31,896 nucleotides of DNA, taken from JBHEKP01 sp041859375. Lineage in GTDB: Bacteria > Hydrogenedentota > Hydrogenedentia > Hydrogenedentales > CAITNO01. Every line of letters begins with the position of its first letter. Position 1 is the stretch's first letter. Both the position numbers and the translations under genes were made by a program. The stretch covers positions 1 to 31,896 of the forward strand of contig JBHEKP010000146.1 of NCBI GenBank assembly GCA_041859375.1, in the 5' to 3' direction. The notes below the pieces were generated by a model that made no database searches, had not been told where the DNA came from, and saw nothing but the letters and a program-made list of their open reading frames with translations. This document shows, one piece after another, positions 5,632 through 13,690 of the stretch.

Positions 5632-6840
5632 CTATCCAATCCGCCGTGCAATGGAGCGCGCCTTTGTTGCGTCCAATTCCGCGTAGATCTCCGTAATGTC
5701 AGCGGATGAATGTCCGAGCATGACCTGTGCCGCGTCAAGCCCGGCGGCCGCCCGGGCCTTGGTGGCCGCCAGATGCCTCAACTGATACGGGGTCCACCGC
5801 TCGAGTCCGGCGGCATCGCAGACCCGGCGAATGGCACGGTTCAGATCCTGGGCGGTGTAGGTGGAATTCAAGACCCGAGGTGTCTGCCGCTTGTTTGGGC
5901 GCTGGTTGTCGCGACGCGGTGTCGGGCATCCCGTGTTGCGCTGATGGATGGCTTCAATGGGGGAAAAAAGAGGGGAATGCCCATCCCTGAACAGGAAAGG
6001 TCGAAGCACTTTTTGGGATTTTGGACCGAAATACAGCACACGAATGCGGCCATGATGCGCCGTCTTGTGGTGTTCAAGCCGGACTTCCCACACCTTCCCG
6101 GTTCGGTCAATCATGTTTGGTGTGAGTTCCAGCACTTCGGAGGGCCGCGCCCCGGAGTATTGAAGAATCCGTATAACCGCACCAAGAGTGGCGGGCATCC
6201 GCTTTACCGTGGCATCAACCAGTTTTTCATTGACTGGGTGGATTCTCCGCGGTTCTTTTGCTGCGGATTCACCGGCCCGAAGTCCTGAAACGGCTGCGAG
6301 CGCCTGCCAGATCTCCGGGCTCAATAATTCTTCGGACACGCCCCACTTAAAAATACGGCGGACGGCCACCATTATCCGGTTGATGGTGGAGCGGGTCATC
6401 TGTTTGGTGCCCCGGTGCCCCTCACCGTCCTGCAGGGCGTGGCGGGCGGACAGCCAGGCAATCAGGGCTTTGAGTTTTTTCGGGCCGAATCCAGTCGCAT
6501 GCTCTGTGCCGTACAGATCGAGCAGCACCCGCCCCGCCATCCATGCGTAAGATTCGACGCGGCCGCGGCGGTTGTATTCGTCTGCCTCAAAACGGTCCAC
6601 CAGTTCTTTGATGGTGATCTTGGTGGTCTCGCCCGGCCTGTCCGGGGTTCGCCCCGATGCCACCAGTTCGGCGCAGAAAGAGCGGTACTTCTGCATGGTT
6701 TCCGGATCATCAGGCTTCCCGAAGTAAGTGAAAACACCGTTTATCCGCACATAGGCAAGGTTTTTGGCCCGGTGGGTGCGGAGCGTGGGGAGCTTTTCAG
6801 GGGTGGCAAGCGGCGGCAAAAACGATGCGGCGCGGCTCAT
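5632..6840 (-). CDS. int: Phage-type tyrosine recombinase (integrase)
   Basis: 402 residues from MSRAASFLPP at 6840, which has GGAGG five bases upstream. The in-frame extension to 6900 has no ribosome site. The first part has a DNA-binding segment (NLAYVRINGVFTYFGKPDD) and a SAM-like core-binding domain. The catalytic domain shows Arg I in YSGARPSEVLEL, the beta-hairpin Lys region HHKTAHHG, box II as YQLRHLAAT, the late His in LGHSSADIT and the nucleophile Tyr in EIYAE. Box II begins with Tyr where many integrases have His, a variant I recall as common in this integrase group. It cuts and rejoins DNA at att sites. It lies about 100 bp from the 3' end of tRNA-Arg and is transcribed away from it. 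Confidence 0.93.
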   Translation of the reverse strand: MSRAASFLPPLATPEKLPTLRTHRAKNLAYVRINGVFTYFGKPDDPETMQKYRSFCAELVASGRTPDRPGETTKITIKELVDRFEADEYNRRGRVESYAWMAGRVLLDLYGTEHATGFGPKKLKALIAWLSARHALQDGEGHRGTKQMTRSTINRIMVAVRRIFKWGVSEELLSPEIWQALAAVSGLRAGESAAKEPRRIHPVNEKLVDATVKRMPATLGAVIRILQYSGARPSEVLELTPNMIDRTGKVWEVRLEHHKTAHHGRIRVLYFGPKSQKVLRPFLFRDGHSPLFSPIEAIHQRNTGCPTPRRDNQRPNKRQTPRVLNSTYTAQDLNRAIRRVCDAAGLERWTPYQLRHLAATKARAAAGLDAAQVMLGHSSADITEIYAELDATKARSIARRIG

Positions 6841-6851
6841 AGTGCCCTCCG

Positions 6852-6869
6852 GTGTGTACGGGTACACAC
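6852..6869. promoter_or_regulatory. Perfect palindrome in the integrase leader, candidate operator
   Basis: GTGTGTAC-GG-GTACACAC is an uninterrupted 8-bp inverted repeat ending 11 bases upstream of the integrase start codon, overlapping the likely ribosome or promoter zone. It could bind a dimeric repressor or the AlpA-like protein. A second, imperfect inverted repeat (about 6904-6930) lies between it and the tRNA. Confidence 0.45.
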
Positions 6870-6943
6870 TTTTTGGAGCCAAAGAACCGCGCCGCCTCAC
6901 ATTGGCGGGTGTCGCAATCAGCGACCCGGCAAGAACTTACAAA

Positions 6944-6990
6944 TGGCGCGCCCAGCAGGGCTCGAACCTGCGGCCTCTTGCTCCGGAGGC
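6944..6990. other. Presumed attachment site (att) in the 3' half of tRNA-Arg
   Basis: The integrase reads away from the tRNA 3' end with only about 100 bp between, and the gene orientation and content change here. Known tRNA-targeting integrases use the 3' part of the gene as attB. The matching copy should lie left of the window, so the exact core cannot be set. Confidence 0.6.
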
Positions 6991-7020
6991 AAGCGCTCTA
7001 TCCAACTGAGCTATGGGCGC
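6944..7020 (-). tRNA. tRNA-Arg (anticodon CCG)
   Basis: A complete cloverleaf on the minus strand. The acceptor GCGCCCA pairs with TGGGCGC, the D arm is GCTC/GAGC, the anticodon stem is CTTGC/GCAAG with loop CTCCGGA (anticodon CCG, reading CGG), and the T arm is GCAGG-TTCGAGC-CCTGC. The discriminator is G and CCA is encoded. The gene supplies the arginine tRNA for CGG, which a GC-rich genome uses often. Its 3' end faces the integrase. Confidence 0.96.
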
Positions 7021-7032
7021 GTGTGTGTAAAG

Positions 7033-7063
7033 AGTTTAGCACACGGGAAACAGGCATGTCCAA
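7033..7063 (-). promoter_or_regulatory. Possible sigma-70 promoter for tRNA-Arg
   Basis: TTGGAC (7058-7063) and TAAACT (7033-7038) on the minus strand are 19 bp apart, and the -10 is 12 bp from the tRNA 5' end. The spacing is long, so this is tentative. Confidence 0.35.
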
Positions 7064-7075
7064 AGCGCGGAGAAA

Positions 7076-7549
7076 TTAACGGAAGCGCTGCACCGGGGAG
7101 GGCTTTCCATCTTTCCCGATTGAGTACAGGTTTGGACCCGCGATAACAAGATCATACGCGATATCCATGCCGTTGGTGTGCACTTCAAAATGCATTTTGT
7201 CGTAATTTGCCGACCAGCGGCCCTCGATGTAGTCCATGCCGGTCATGCTTTTCATCATGGGATGGGTCACATAGCAAATCCCACCGGCGGCAAGGGTGAT
7301 CTTAAGGACGTACTTGTCAGCCTTTGCCTGCCATTCGGTGTTGATAAGGCTTTGCTCGTTGAGCATGGGCGGCTGGGACAGTTCGGGGTACTGCTGCGCC
7401 AGGGTCGGGGCGGCGGCTGGAACCGCACCCGCCTGCACAGTCCCCTGGGGGGCGTTTTGCTGCTTCATCTTGTTCATGACCACAGGAAAACCCAGAAAGC
7501 CCACCAGAAGCACCACGAAACCGATCAGTATTTTGTTGTTGCCATCCAT
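7076..7549 (-). CDS. Small membrane-anchored hypothetical protein
   Basis: 157 residues. Residues 7-26 (ILIGFVVLLVGFLGFPVVMN) form an N-terminal membrane segment or uncleaved signal. A Gln/Ala/Pro linker follows, and from about residue 63 a beta-rich domain starts (LINTEWQAKADKYVLKITLA), with TGMDYIEGRWSANYDKMHFE. The repeated Trp plus short-strand pattern is like small lipocalin-like domains that begin with a W in the first strand, but the match is weak. The start has GGAGAAAGGG upstream. It is the first host gene beyond the integration site, on the strand of the tRNA, and may be co-transcribed with it. Probably periplasmic. No function can be named. Confidence 0.7.
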   Translation of the reverse strand: MDGNNKILIGFVVLLVGFLGFPVVMNKMKQQNAPQGTVQAGAVPAAAPTLAQQYPELSQPPMLNEQSLINTEWQAKADKYVLKITLAAGGICYVTHPMMKSMTGMDYIEGRWSANYDKMHFEVHTNGMDIAYDLVIAGPNLYSIGKDGKPSPVQRFR

Positions 7550-7705
7550 TCGCCACCCTTTCTCCTGGACCGAATTTTGTCCATATTTTACACCATGTCA
7601 AGAATCAAATCCATAGGTTCTTTTTCGGCAGAAAACAGGTGTATTTATTCGGTTGTTTTGATACAGTATGAATAAGGGATGACTGGTCTACAGGAGGCAT
7701 GCGTT

Positions 7706-10700
7706 ATGAAAATCCTCAGGCACGCGGCACTGATTTCACTGGTTGCCGCGTTTTCCGCCCATGCGGGCACAACAGCGGTTCTGTGCGCCCCGGTTGATGA
7801 GCAGTTTTTGCCCGTGCTGGCCTCGGTGGAGGAAGTCCTTCGGGCCGCTGGAATGGATGTTTCACGGGTTGATCCGGCGGCATTGTCCGGAGGGGACGTG
7901 TCAACCATACTCCTGCCTGAGTCTTTGCTGGTGCTTACAGACGCTTCTTCCCTGCCCCAGGGGAGCATCCCCGGAATAAGCCGTTTCCTGGAAACAGGGG
8001 GCGATATGCTGGCATTGAACGCGCCCGCCTGGTCGAGCCCATCGGTGAATATGGACGGGAAATGGGTTCCTGTTTCCGAGTTCAGGGGTGAATTTGGAAA
8101 ATCAGTGGAGAAAAGAGTGTTCCTCGATTTTTCCAAGGAAGACCTTGCCCTGTTGCCGCGTGGTCATAGGACTCCGGAATACAAGGGTGTGTATGAATTG
8201 ACCGCTGACGGTCCGGAACAGGGGGTGTCCGCCCTGCATGCCAGGATTGACAAGCTGGACGGGTGGGACACCATCGGGAAACGCTTTGACGTATCGCCCT
8301 ATGCGGACGGGCATACACTGACAGTTTTTCAGGCGCGTTCCCTGGGTGGCGCGAACAGCCTGGCGTTGGAATGGGAGGAGCGTGACGGTTCCCGGTGGAT
8401 TGCAACCGTATCCCTGTCAAAAGAATGGCGGCGGTATGTGCTGACTCCGGCGGATTTTATATTTTGGGAAAGCGTTCCCGACCGTCAGGACACGCAGTTT
8501 AATCCCGCCAACGCGGTCCGGTTGGCGGTGACACAGGCATTCACCCACACCGGATTTGCCGATAAAAACCTGGAATACGCCCTGGGTCCCCTTTCCACTG
8601 CAAAATTGGATGAAAAATACGCTTCCTCCTTCCAGTCGCATCCTGTTCCGGTATTGGAGGCTTTTTCGCCGGGTTATAAATTTTACGCCATGAGTGATGT
8701 CGCCTCGCTGCGTCTGGAACGGGATGGCTCCCCGCTTTCCCTTCCAGCGAACATGAAAGGCATGCATCCGCGGCCGGGACCGGGCGGGTTTGACAAGAAA
8801 CGAGGCTGGTCATGGGAACCGTTGGTGTCGGCGTTGGGCGGAAACGGGGAATACAGGGGGGCTGTGGCGGCGCTTTTCACCGATCTCTCCCGTCCGGGCA
8901 TAGGCCGCCGCGCGGTGTTTTCCGTGTCCGATCCCGGCTGGTATGTGTCGGAGGCGGGCCGGTCCGCCCTGAAGGATGCGGTGCGGGCCTTGCACGCTTC
9001 CGTGGCTGTGGTGGACGCCGGGGCGAATTATTACACCTACTTTGAGGACCAGCCGGTGGTGCTTGGTTTGACCCTGGCAAACTGCGCCCCGGAGGCCGTT
9101 TCGGGCATCACCGCCAAAACAGAGGTGGCCGATGGGGCGGATGTGGTGGTTTCGGTGTCTTGGGAGACCGCAACCATCGGCGCGGGGGCGTCGGTGCGTT
9201 ATTACCGGGAATGGCGTCCGGCGCGCTGGCCGGAAACCGGCTACACGGTGACCACAACGGTGTCGGATGCTTCCGGGGCTTCAAACCGGTCAAGCCACCA
9301 GATTTTCGTCTGGAAACCGCGCCCGGAAAAGCGCTTTGTCACTTCGGAAAACGGTGAATTCAGGCTGGATGGAAAGACCTGGCGTCCCCACGGGGTGAAT
9401 TACATGCCCTCCTCAGGCATCGCCGCCGAGGACAAGGCCTATTTTGAAATGTGGCTGGGCGCGCGTTCGTATGATCCCGCCATCATCCAGCGTGATTTGG
9501 AGCGCTGCGCCGGTTTGGGTTTCAATGCCCTCAGCATTTTCCTCTACCGGGAGTACATGGAGGATCAAAACCTTCTCGATTTGCTGCGCAGGATGGATCT
9601 GCTTGGCATGAAGGCCAATTTGTCGCTCCGCCCCGGCACGCCCATGGATTTCCCATGGGATTCGGTCAGGGAGATGATTGAATACTACAGGCTCGCTGAA
9701 AACGACACCGTATTCGCCTATGATTTGGCATGGGAACCCCAGTTCCGCCCCTTTGAGCGCGATCCCTTCAACCGCGACTGGGAGGCGTGGCTCATGGAAC
9801 GCTACGGAAGCGTTGAAAACGCGGAAAAGGACTGGGGATTTGCCGTGCCCCGCGATGTGCAGGGGCGTGTGGCCAATTTCACTGAAAACATGATTGGAAA
9901 AGAGGGCCTCTGGAGTCCGATGGTGGCGGCGTACCGGAGGTTTTTGGACACGCTGCTTTATGAAAAGTACAGCGCCGCCCGAAGGCTGGTGAAGGGCGTG
10001 GATCCCAACCACCATGTCAGCTTTCGCATGTCCATGGCGGGTGATCCCACCGACACCCAGGTCAACACCATGCTTTATGATTTTGCCTATCTTGGCGGGG
10101 CGGTGGATGTGTTTGAACCCGAGGGTTATGGGCGCATCGGCGACTGGGAAAGGGTGAAACCGGGCCGTTTCACCCATGAATACGCCCGTTGGTCCAATCC
10201 CGCACTGCCCATGATATGGGCGGAGGCGGGGGTGCATGTATGGGACATGGCGCTGATGGCGACCCCGGAGGACAAGCTCCAGTTCCAGGCGGATTATTTC
10301 CGTGATTATTACCGCATGATGCTTGAAAGCGGCGCGGATGGCATATTCTGGTGGTGGTACCCCGGCGGCTTCCGCACCAACGAAAACAGCGACTATGGCA
10401 TCATCAACCCGGACGGGACCGAAAGGCCTGTGGGCAGGGTGATAAGGGAACATGCCCCTGGATTTGTGGGCGCGCAGGGGGCAAAGCCTGTGGATGCGCA
10501 TTTAACCTTTGACCGTGACGCGCACACAAACGGCCTCACCGGGGTGTACTCGTCCCTGCAGGAGGAATTTTGGGGTCTTGTGGCAAAGGGTAAAACTCCC
10601 GGACTCAAAACCGAGGCCACAGGAACGGATTCCGCCACCTGCCCCTTGATTGCGGTGGGCAACCGTCCCTGCACCGGACAGAACCCGCCGAAGCATTTGG

Positions 10701-11047
10701 ATGCCTGTTTTGATGCGGTGGAGTTGCTTGACGGCGCGAATGCCGTCCGAACACTTGGACGGAACACTGAAGTGGGGCCGGGTTCCACCATTCGCGTCAC
10801 CCTCACCAATCTCGGCGAGGCGGCTTTGCTTGCGGGTGACGGCACGGGTTCCGTCTTCCTGACCGCCGTGTCCGGTGATGCGCGCACGGAAGCGCCCCTG
10901 CCCGCCCGGATTGAGCGTTTCAAAACAGCAGTGGTGGAAATCAAGATTCCTGAAGCGGCCGTGGACGCCGTGACAGTGAGGCTTGAGGCAAAGGGCAGGA
11001 CGTCCTTTGGTCCCCGCTGGGTTTTGAGCTGTAAATCCAAGGACTGA
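7706..11047 (+). CDS. Exported multidomain glycoside hydrolase-like protein (TIM barrel, clan A)
   Basis: 1113 residues from MKILRHAALI, which has AGGAGG eight bases upstream. An in-frame ATG at 7679 lacks a ribosome site. A signal peptide covers about residues 1-20. Residues 20-120 resemble a glutamine-amidotransferase-like fold as found in beta-galactosidase-type enzymes (a GGDMLALN turn). Residues 150-260 look like a carbohydrate-binding beta-sandwich. An Ig-like domain follows near 450-540. The catalytic barrel begins near FRLDGKTWRPHGVNYMP (about 550). Candidate acid/base Glu677 is in LAWEP and candidate nucleophile Glu840 in MIWAEAG, the clan-A positions on strands 4 and 7. A C-terminal beta domain closes the protein. 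The substrate cannot be told. It stands alone, without a transporter or sugar regulator nearby. Confidence 0.8.
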   Translation: MKILRHAALISLVAAFSAHAGTTAVLCAPVDEQFLPVLASVEEVLRAAGMDVSRVDPAALSGGDVSTILLPESLLVLTDASSLPQGSIPGISRFLETGGDMLALNAPAWSSPSVNMDGKWVPVSEFRGEFGKSVEKRVFLDFSKEDLALLPRGHRTPEYKGVYELTADGPEQGVSALHARIDKLDGWDTIGKRFDVSPYADGHTLTVFQARSLGGANSLALEWEERDGSRWIATVSLSKEWRRYVLTPADFIFWESVPDRQDTQFNPANAVRLAVTQAFTHTGFADKNLEYALGPLSTAKLDEKYASSFQSHPVPVLEAFSPGYKFYAMSDVASLRLERDGSPLSLPANMKGMHPRPGPGGFDKKRGWSWEPLVSALGGNGEYRGAVAALFTDLSRPGIGRRAVFSVSDPGWYVSEAGRSALKDAVRALHASVAVVDAGANYYTYFEDQPVVLGLTLANCAPEAVSGITAKTEVADGADVVVSVSWETATIGAGASVRYYREWRPARWPETGYTVTTTVSDASGASNRSSHQIFVWKPRPEKRFVTSENGEFRLDGKTWRPHGVNYMPSSGIAAEDKAYFEMWLGARSYDPAIIQRDLERCAGLGFNALSIFLYREYMEDQNLLDLLRRMDLLGMKANLSLRPGTPMDFPWDSVREMIEYYRLAENDTVFAYDLAWEPQFRPFERDPFNRDWEAWLMERYGSVENAEKDWGFAVPRDVQGRVANFTENMIGKEGLWSPMVAAYRRFLDTLLYEKYSAARRLVKGVDPNHHVSFRMSMAGDPTDTQVNTMLYDFAYLGGAVDVFEPEGYGRIGDWERVKPGRFTHEYARWSNPALPMIWAEAGVHVWDMALMATPEDKLQFQADYFRDYYRMMLESGADGIFWWWYPGGFRTNENSDYGIINPDGTERPVGRVIREHAPGFVGAQGAKPVDAHLTFDRDAHTNGLTGVYSSLQEEFWGLVAKGKTPGLKTEATGTDSATCPLIAVGNRPCTGQNPPKHLDACFDAVELLDGANAVRTLGRNTEVGPGSTIRVTLTNLGEAALLAGDGTGSVFLTAVSGDARTEAPLPARIERFKTAVVEIKIPEAAVDAVTVRLEAKGRTSFGPRWVLSCKSKD

Positions 11048-11364
11048 CACACAGCCTATCAGACAGAATATCGCGCCTGTTAAGGACAGATTGTGTCAGG
11101 TCTGTCGTGGCTCTTTTTATTTGCCAGGCGCACGCCACAAATAGGCTAGACGGTGCCAAACGGGATGACACACCAATCAGGTGTGCCAGGGGTGCCACAT
11201 CCTCCAATGCTGTAACTGCAATTTTCAAAAATTATGGCAAGGCCATATATTTTCGATGGTCCAAATTTCCACAAAAGGCATTGACACAATTCACATAAAG
11301 AGTAATAATAATAAATACAACGGTTACCATATGGTGTGGTGCCGTGAATTGAAAGGGTATCTCC
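11048..11364. other. Intergenic region between the hydrolase and prepilin genes
   Basis: No credible gene here. The 63-codon plus-strand ORF has no ribosome site. The interval turns AT-rich towards its right end and carries the promoter at 11281-11309. A CACACC-AATCA-GGTGTG hairpin lies near 11169-11185, without a T-run. An ACCATATGGT palindrome sits near 11327. Confidence 0.6.
11281..11309 (+). promoter_or_regulatory. Sigma-70 promoter for the prepilin gene
   Basis: Perfect -35 TTGACA (11281-11286), a 17-bp spacer, and -10 AATAAT (11304-11309), in AT-rich DNA about 55 bp upstream of the start codon. Confidence 0.7.
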
Positions 11365-12399
11365 ATGCACAGGAAGGGATTCACACTCATTGAATTGCTG
11401 GTGGTAATTGCCATCATTGGCATTCTCGCCGCCATCCTCCTCCCCGCGCTCGCCCGTGCCCGTGAGGCGGCGCGGCGCGCCTCATGCCAGAACAACCTGA
11501 AACAGTGGGGTTTGGTCTTCAAAATGTACGCGAACGAAGCAAAGGGGATGTTTCCGCCGCTTCAGGCGGATTCTGTCGGTCCGGGTCTTTCAGGGGATCT
11601 TTTTGTCGCCGTTGGCCCCCGTGTGAATGCAATTTACCCTGAATACCTGACAGATCCGGCAATCCTCCTCTGCCCAAGCGATCCGGGTGACACGGAAGAC
11701 GACTTGAGGGATGTGGACGGCAATTACAACATTGCCGCCTATTATGTGGACACCCGTGACACGGGCCGCCCGACCCCCTTGCAGGATGGAAGCCAGGGGG
11801 ACAACGTGGGCGGCACGCAGGGGGTGCTTGCCGTTGACCAGAGTTATTTCTACCTTGGCTGGGTGCTTGACAAGGTCGGAGATTTTGCCGCCACTGGTGA
11901 TCCCGAGGCGACAGTGGACGATGTCAACGCCATCTATCCCGCGCTGACACAGTTGATTGACGGCGTGGATGATCCAACACAGCCGGGGCCGCGACAGTTC
12001 CTGCATCTTGTGGGGGCTTTGGGTAACCAGGCCGTTCCAGATTTGCTGGGTGGATACGGCTTCGGAAGGGCGCGGGACATGGACTATGATGTGAGCGCGA
12101 ACGGCGCATTTCCGGACATCGGCAACGGGGGCGGTGACACGGTCTACCGTTTCAGGGAGGGCATCGAGCGCTTTCTCATCACAGACATCAACAATCCGGC
12201 CGCCAGCAACATGGCCCAAAGCACCCTGTTCGTAATGCTTGACGCCACATCAACGGATGTGGAGAACTTTAACCACATTCCGGGCGGTTCAAACGTGCTT
12301 TACATGGACGGGCATGTGGAATACCAGCGGTATCTGCCGCCGGGCGAGGGGCCCATCAGCCGGGCCTTTGCCATCGTGGCCGGCGCAATCGGCAGTTAA
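11365..12399 (+). CDS. Type IV prepilin-like protein (DUF1559/H-X9-DG type)
   Basis: 344 residues. The N-terminus has a short basic leader, MHRKG, cut before Phe by prepilin peptidase. The hydrophobic helix FTLIELLVVIAIIGILAAIL follows, then REAARRASCQNNLKQWGLVF, the signature of the large prepilin-like families of planctomycetes and relatives. Near the C-terminus, H304 is followed ten residues later by D315-G in NVLYMDGHVEY. This is the H-X9-DG processing-associated motif, here with one extra residue. The central 240 residues are Asp/Gly/Pro-rich and are probably surface-exposed. Genomes of this type carry many such pseudopilins, and their jobs (adhesion, secretion, matrix) are mostly unknown. 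The ribosome site is AAAGGG, and a strong terminator follows the gene. Confidence 0.9.
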   Translation: MHRKGFTLIELLVVIAIIGILAAILLPALARAREAARRASCQNNLKQWGLVFKMYANEAKGMFPPLQADSVGPGLSGDLFVAVGPRVNAIYPEYLTDPAILLCPSDPGDTEDDLRDVDGNYNIAAYYVDTRDTGRPTPLQDGSQGDNVGGTQGVLAVDQSYFYLGWVLDKVGDFAATGDPEATVDDVNAIYPALTQLIDGVDDPTQPGPRQFLHLVGALGNQAVPDLLGGYGFGRARDMDYDVSANGAFPDIGNGGGDTVYRFREGIERFLITDINNPAASNMAQSTLFVMLDATSTDVENFNHIPGGSNVLYMDGHVEYQRYLPPGEGPISRAFAIVAGAIGS

Positions 12400-12424
12400 C
12401 CGTCCGACAATAATGCGATTGTCC

Positions 12425-12465
12425 GGCGGGGGCGGGAAGAGTTTTCGCCCCCGCCGTTGTTTTTA
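12425..12465 (+). terminator. Rho-independent terminator after the prepilin gene
   Basis: GGCGGGGGCG (12425-12434) pairs with CGCCCCCGCC (12446-12455) over 10 bp around an 11-nt loop, followed by GTTGTTTTTA. Confidence 0.88.
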
Positions 12466-12481
12466 TGTCCCACAGCCGGTT

Positions 12482-12490
12482 TGGTATACT
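12482..12490 (+). promoter_or_regulatory. Extended -10 promoter for sat
   Basis: TGGTATACT is a TGn-extended -10 element 46 bp upstream of the sat start. No clear -35 is visible. The same TTTGnTATACT context precedes adk. Confidence 0.5.
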
Positions 12491-12535
12491 GGCATCTTCT
12501 GGAACCTGTTTTTCACAACCCCCGGAGAGAAAAAA

Positions 12536-13690
12536 ATGGCTATCCTTCCCCATGGCGGTGTTTTGGTGGATCGTTTTCTAAAGGCCGGAGAGCGGGACGC
12601 TGTGCTGTCCTCCGCCTCCAAACTGCCCAAACTGTCCATTGACGCTTATGCGGCCTTTGACATTGACGGGATAGCGAAGGGCCTTTTCAGCCCCCTGACA
12701 GGCTTTATGGGCGAAGAGGAAACGCTGCGGGTTCTTGATTCCATGGAACTCCGCCCGGGGATCCCCTGGACGATTCCGATCCTTTTCGCCGTTGACTCCG
12801 CCACGGCGGACGGTCTTGAGGTTGGCGGTGATGTGGCGCTGAAGGATGACCGGGGCGAACTGGTGGCCGTGCTTCACCTGCGCGAAAAGTTTTCCCTTGA
12901 CAAGAAACACCTTGCCGAGAAGGTCTACAGAACAACCGACGAGGCCCACCCCGGCGTGGCCTATACCTACGGCATGGGTGATGTGTTTTTGGCGGGCGAC
13001 CTGGATGTGCTGAAGGACCGCGAGATTGAGCACCAGGAGTACAACCTTACCCCGGCGCAGACCCGGGCCGCCTTTGACGCGCGCAAGTGGCGGAGGATTG
13101 TGGCGTTCCAGACGCGCAACCCCATCCACCGCGCCCATGAGTATCTGACCAAGTGCGCCCTTGAGATGTGCGACGGCCTGCTCATCCATCCGCTGATGGG
13201 CACAACCAAGAGCGACGACATTCCCGGCGACGTGCGCATGAAGTGCTACAAGGTGCTGCTGGAAAATTATTACCCCAAGGAGCATGTGATGCTCTCCATC
13301 ATGCCGGTGAACATGCGCTATGCCGGCCCGCGCGAGGCCATCATGCATGCCGTCATCCGCAAGAACTACGGCTGCACCCACTTCATCGTGGGCCGCGACC
13401 ACGCCGGTGTGGGCAATTACTACGGTTCATACGACGCCCATTACATCTTTGACGAGATCGATCCCGCCGCCCTGGCCATCACGCCGGTGTTTTTCGACCA
13501 TACCTTCTTTTCCAAGCGCACGGGCGAAATGGCCAGCAAAAAGACCTGCCCCGGCACGGCCGAGGACCATATCATGCTGAGCGGCACCAAGGTGCGCGAA
13601 ATGCTCCGCAACGGCGAGGCCCCGCCCGTGGAATTCACCCGCCCAGAGGTTGCCCAGGTGCTCATCGAATGGGCGCGCGGGGAGGCCTGA
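12536..13690 (+). CDS. sat: Sulfate adenylyltransferase (ATP sulfurylase)
   Basis: 384 residues from MAILPHGGVL. The longer reading from 12239 runs through the prepilin gene and terminator. The enzyme makes adenylyl sulfate and pyrophosphate from ATP and sulfate in the cytoplasm. The nucleotide-binding loop QTRNPIHRAHEY lies at residues 192-203, and the second motif GRDHAG at 286-291. This is the single-chain form shared by bacteria and archaea, not the CysD/CysN pair, and its length is typical. No fused APS kinase, APS reductase or aprAB is visible, so assimilatory use, dissimilatory use and PAPS supply for sulfation cannot be told apart. The next gene starts at the base after its stop. Confidence 0.96.
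   Translation: MAILPHGGVLVDRFLKAGERDAVLSSASKLPKLSIDAYAAFDIDGIAKGLFSPLTGFMGEEETLRVLDSMELRPGIPWTIPILFAVDSATADGLEVGGDVALKDDRGELVAVLHLREKFSLDKKHLAEKVYRTTDEAHPGVAYTYGMGDVFLAGDLDVLKDREIEHQEYNLTPAQTRAAFDARKWRRIVAFQTRNPIHRAHEYLTKCALEMCDGLLIHPLMGTTKSDDIPGDVRMKCYKVLLENYYPKEHVMLSIMPVNMRYAGPREAIMHAVIRKNYGCTHFIVGRDHAGVGNYYGSYDAHYIFDEIDPAALAITPVFFDHTFFSKRTGEMASKKTCPGTAEDHIMLSGTKVREMLRNGEAPPVEFTRPEVAQVLIEWARGEA

Noticed and set aside
7679..7705. Upstream ATG of the hydrolase frame as true start
   Set aside because: It would put nine residues before the signal peptide. AGGAGG lies eight bases from the ATG at 7706 instead.
9413..10501. A 362-codon minus-strand ORF inside the hydrolase gene
   Set aside because: It lies wholly within the hydrolase gene, whose plus-strand frame has clear TIM-barrel motifs. 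No family pattern or start signal is seen on minus.
11107..11298. A 63-codon plus-strand ORF between the hydrolase and prepilin genes
   Set aside because: No ribosome site, and it overlaps the prepilin promoter with its -35 TTGACA.
12239..12535. N-terminal extension of sat through the prepilin gene
   Set aside because: It crosses a strong terminator and a promoter, and Sat homologues begin near MAILPHGG.
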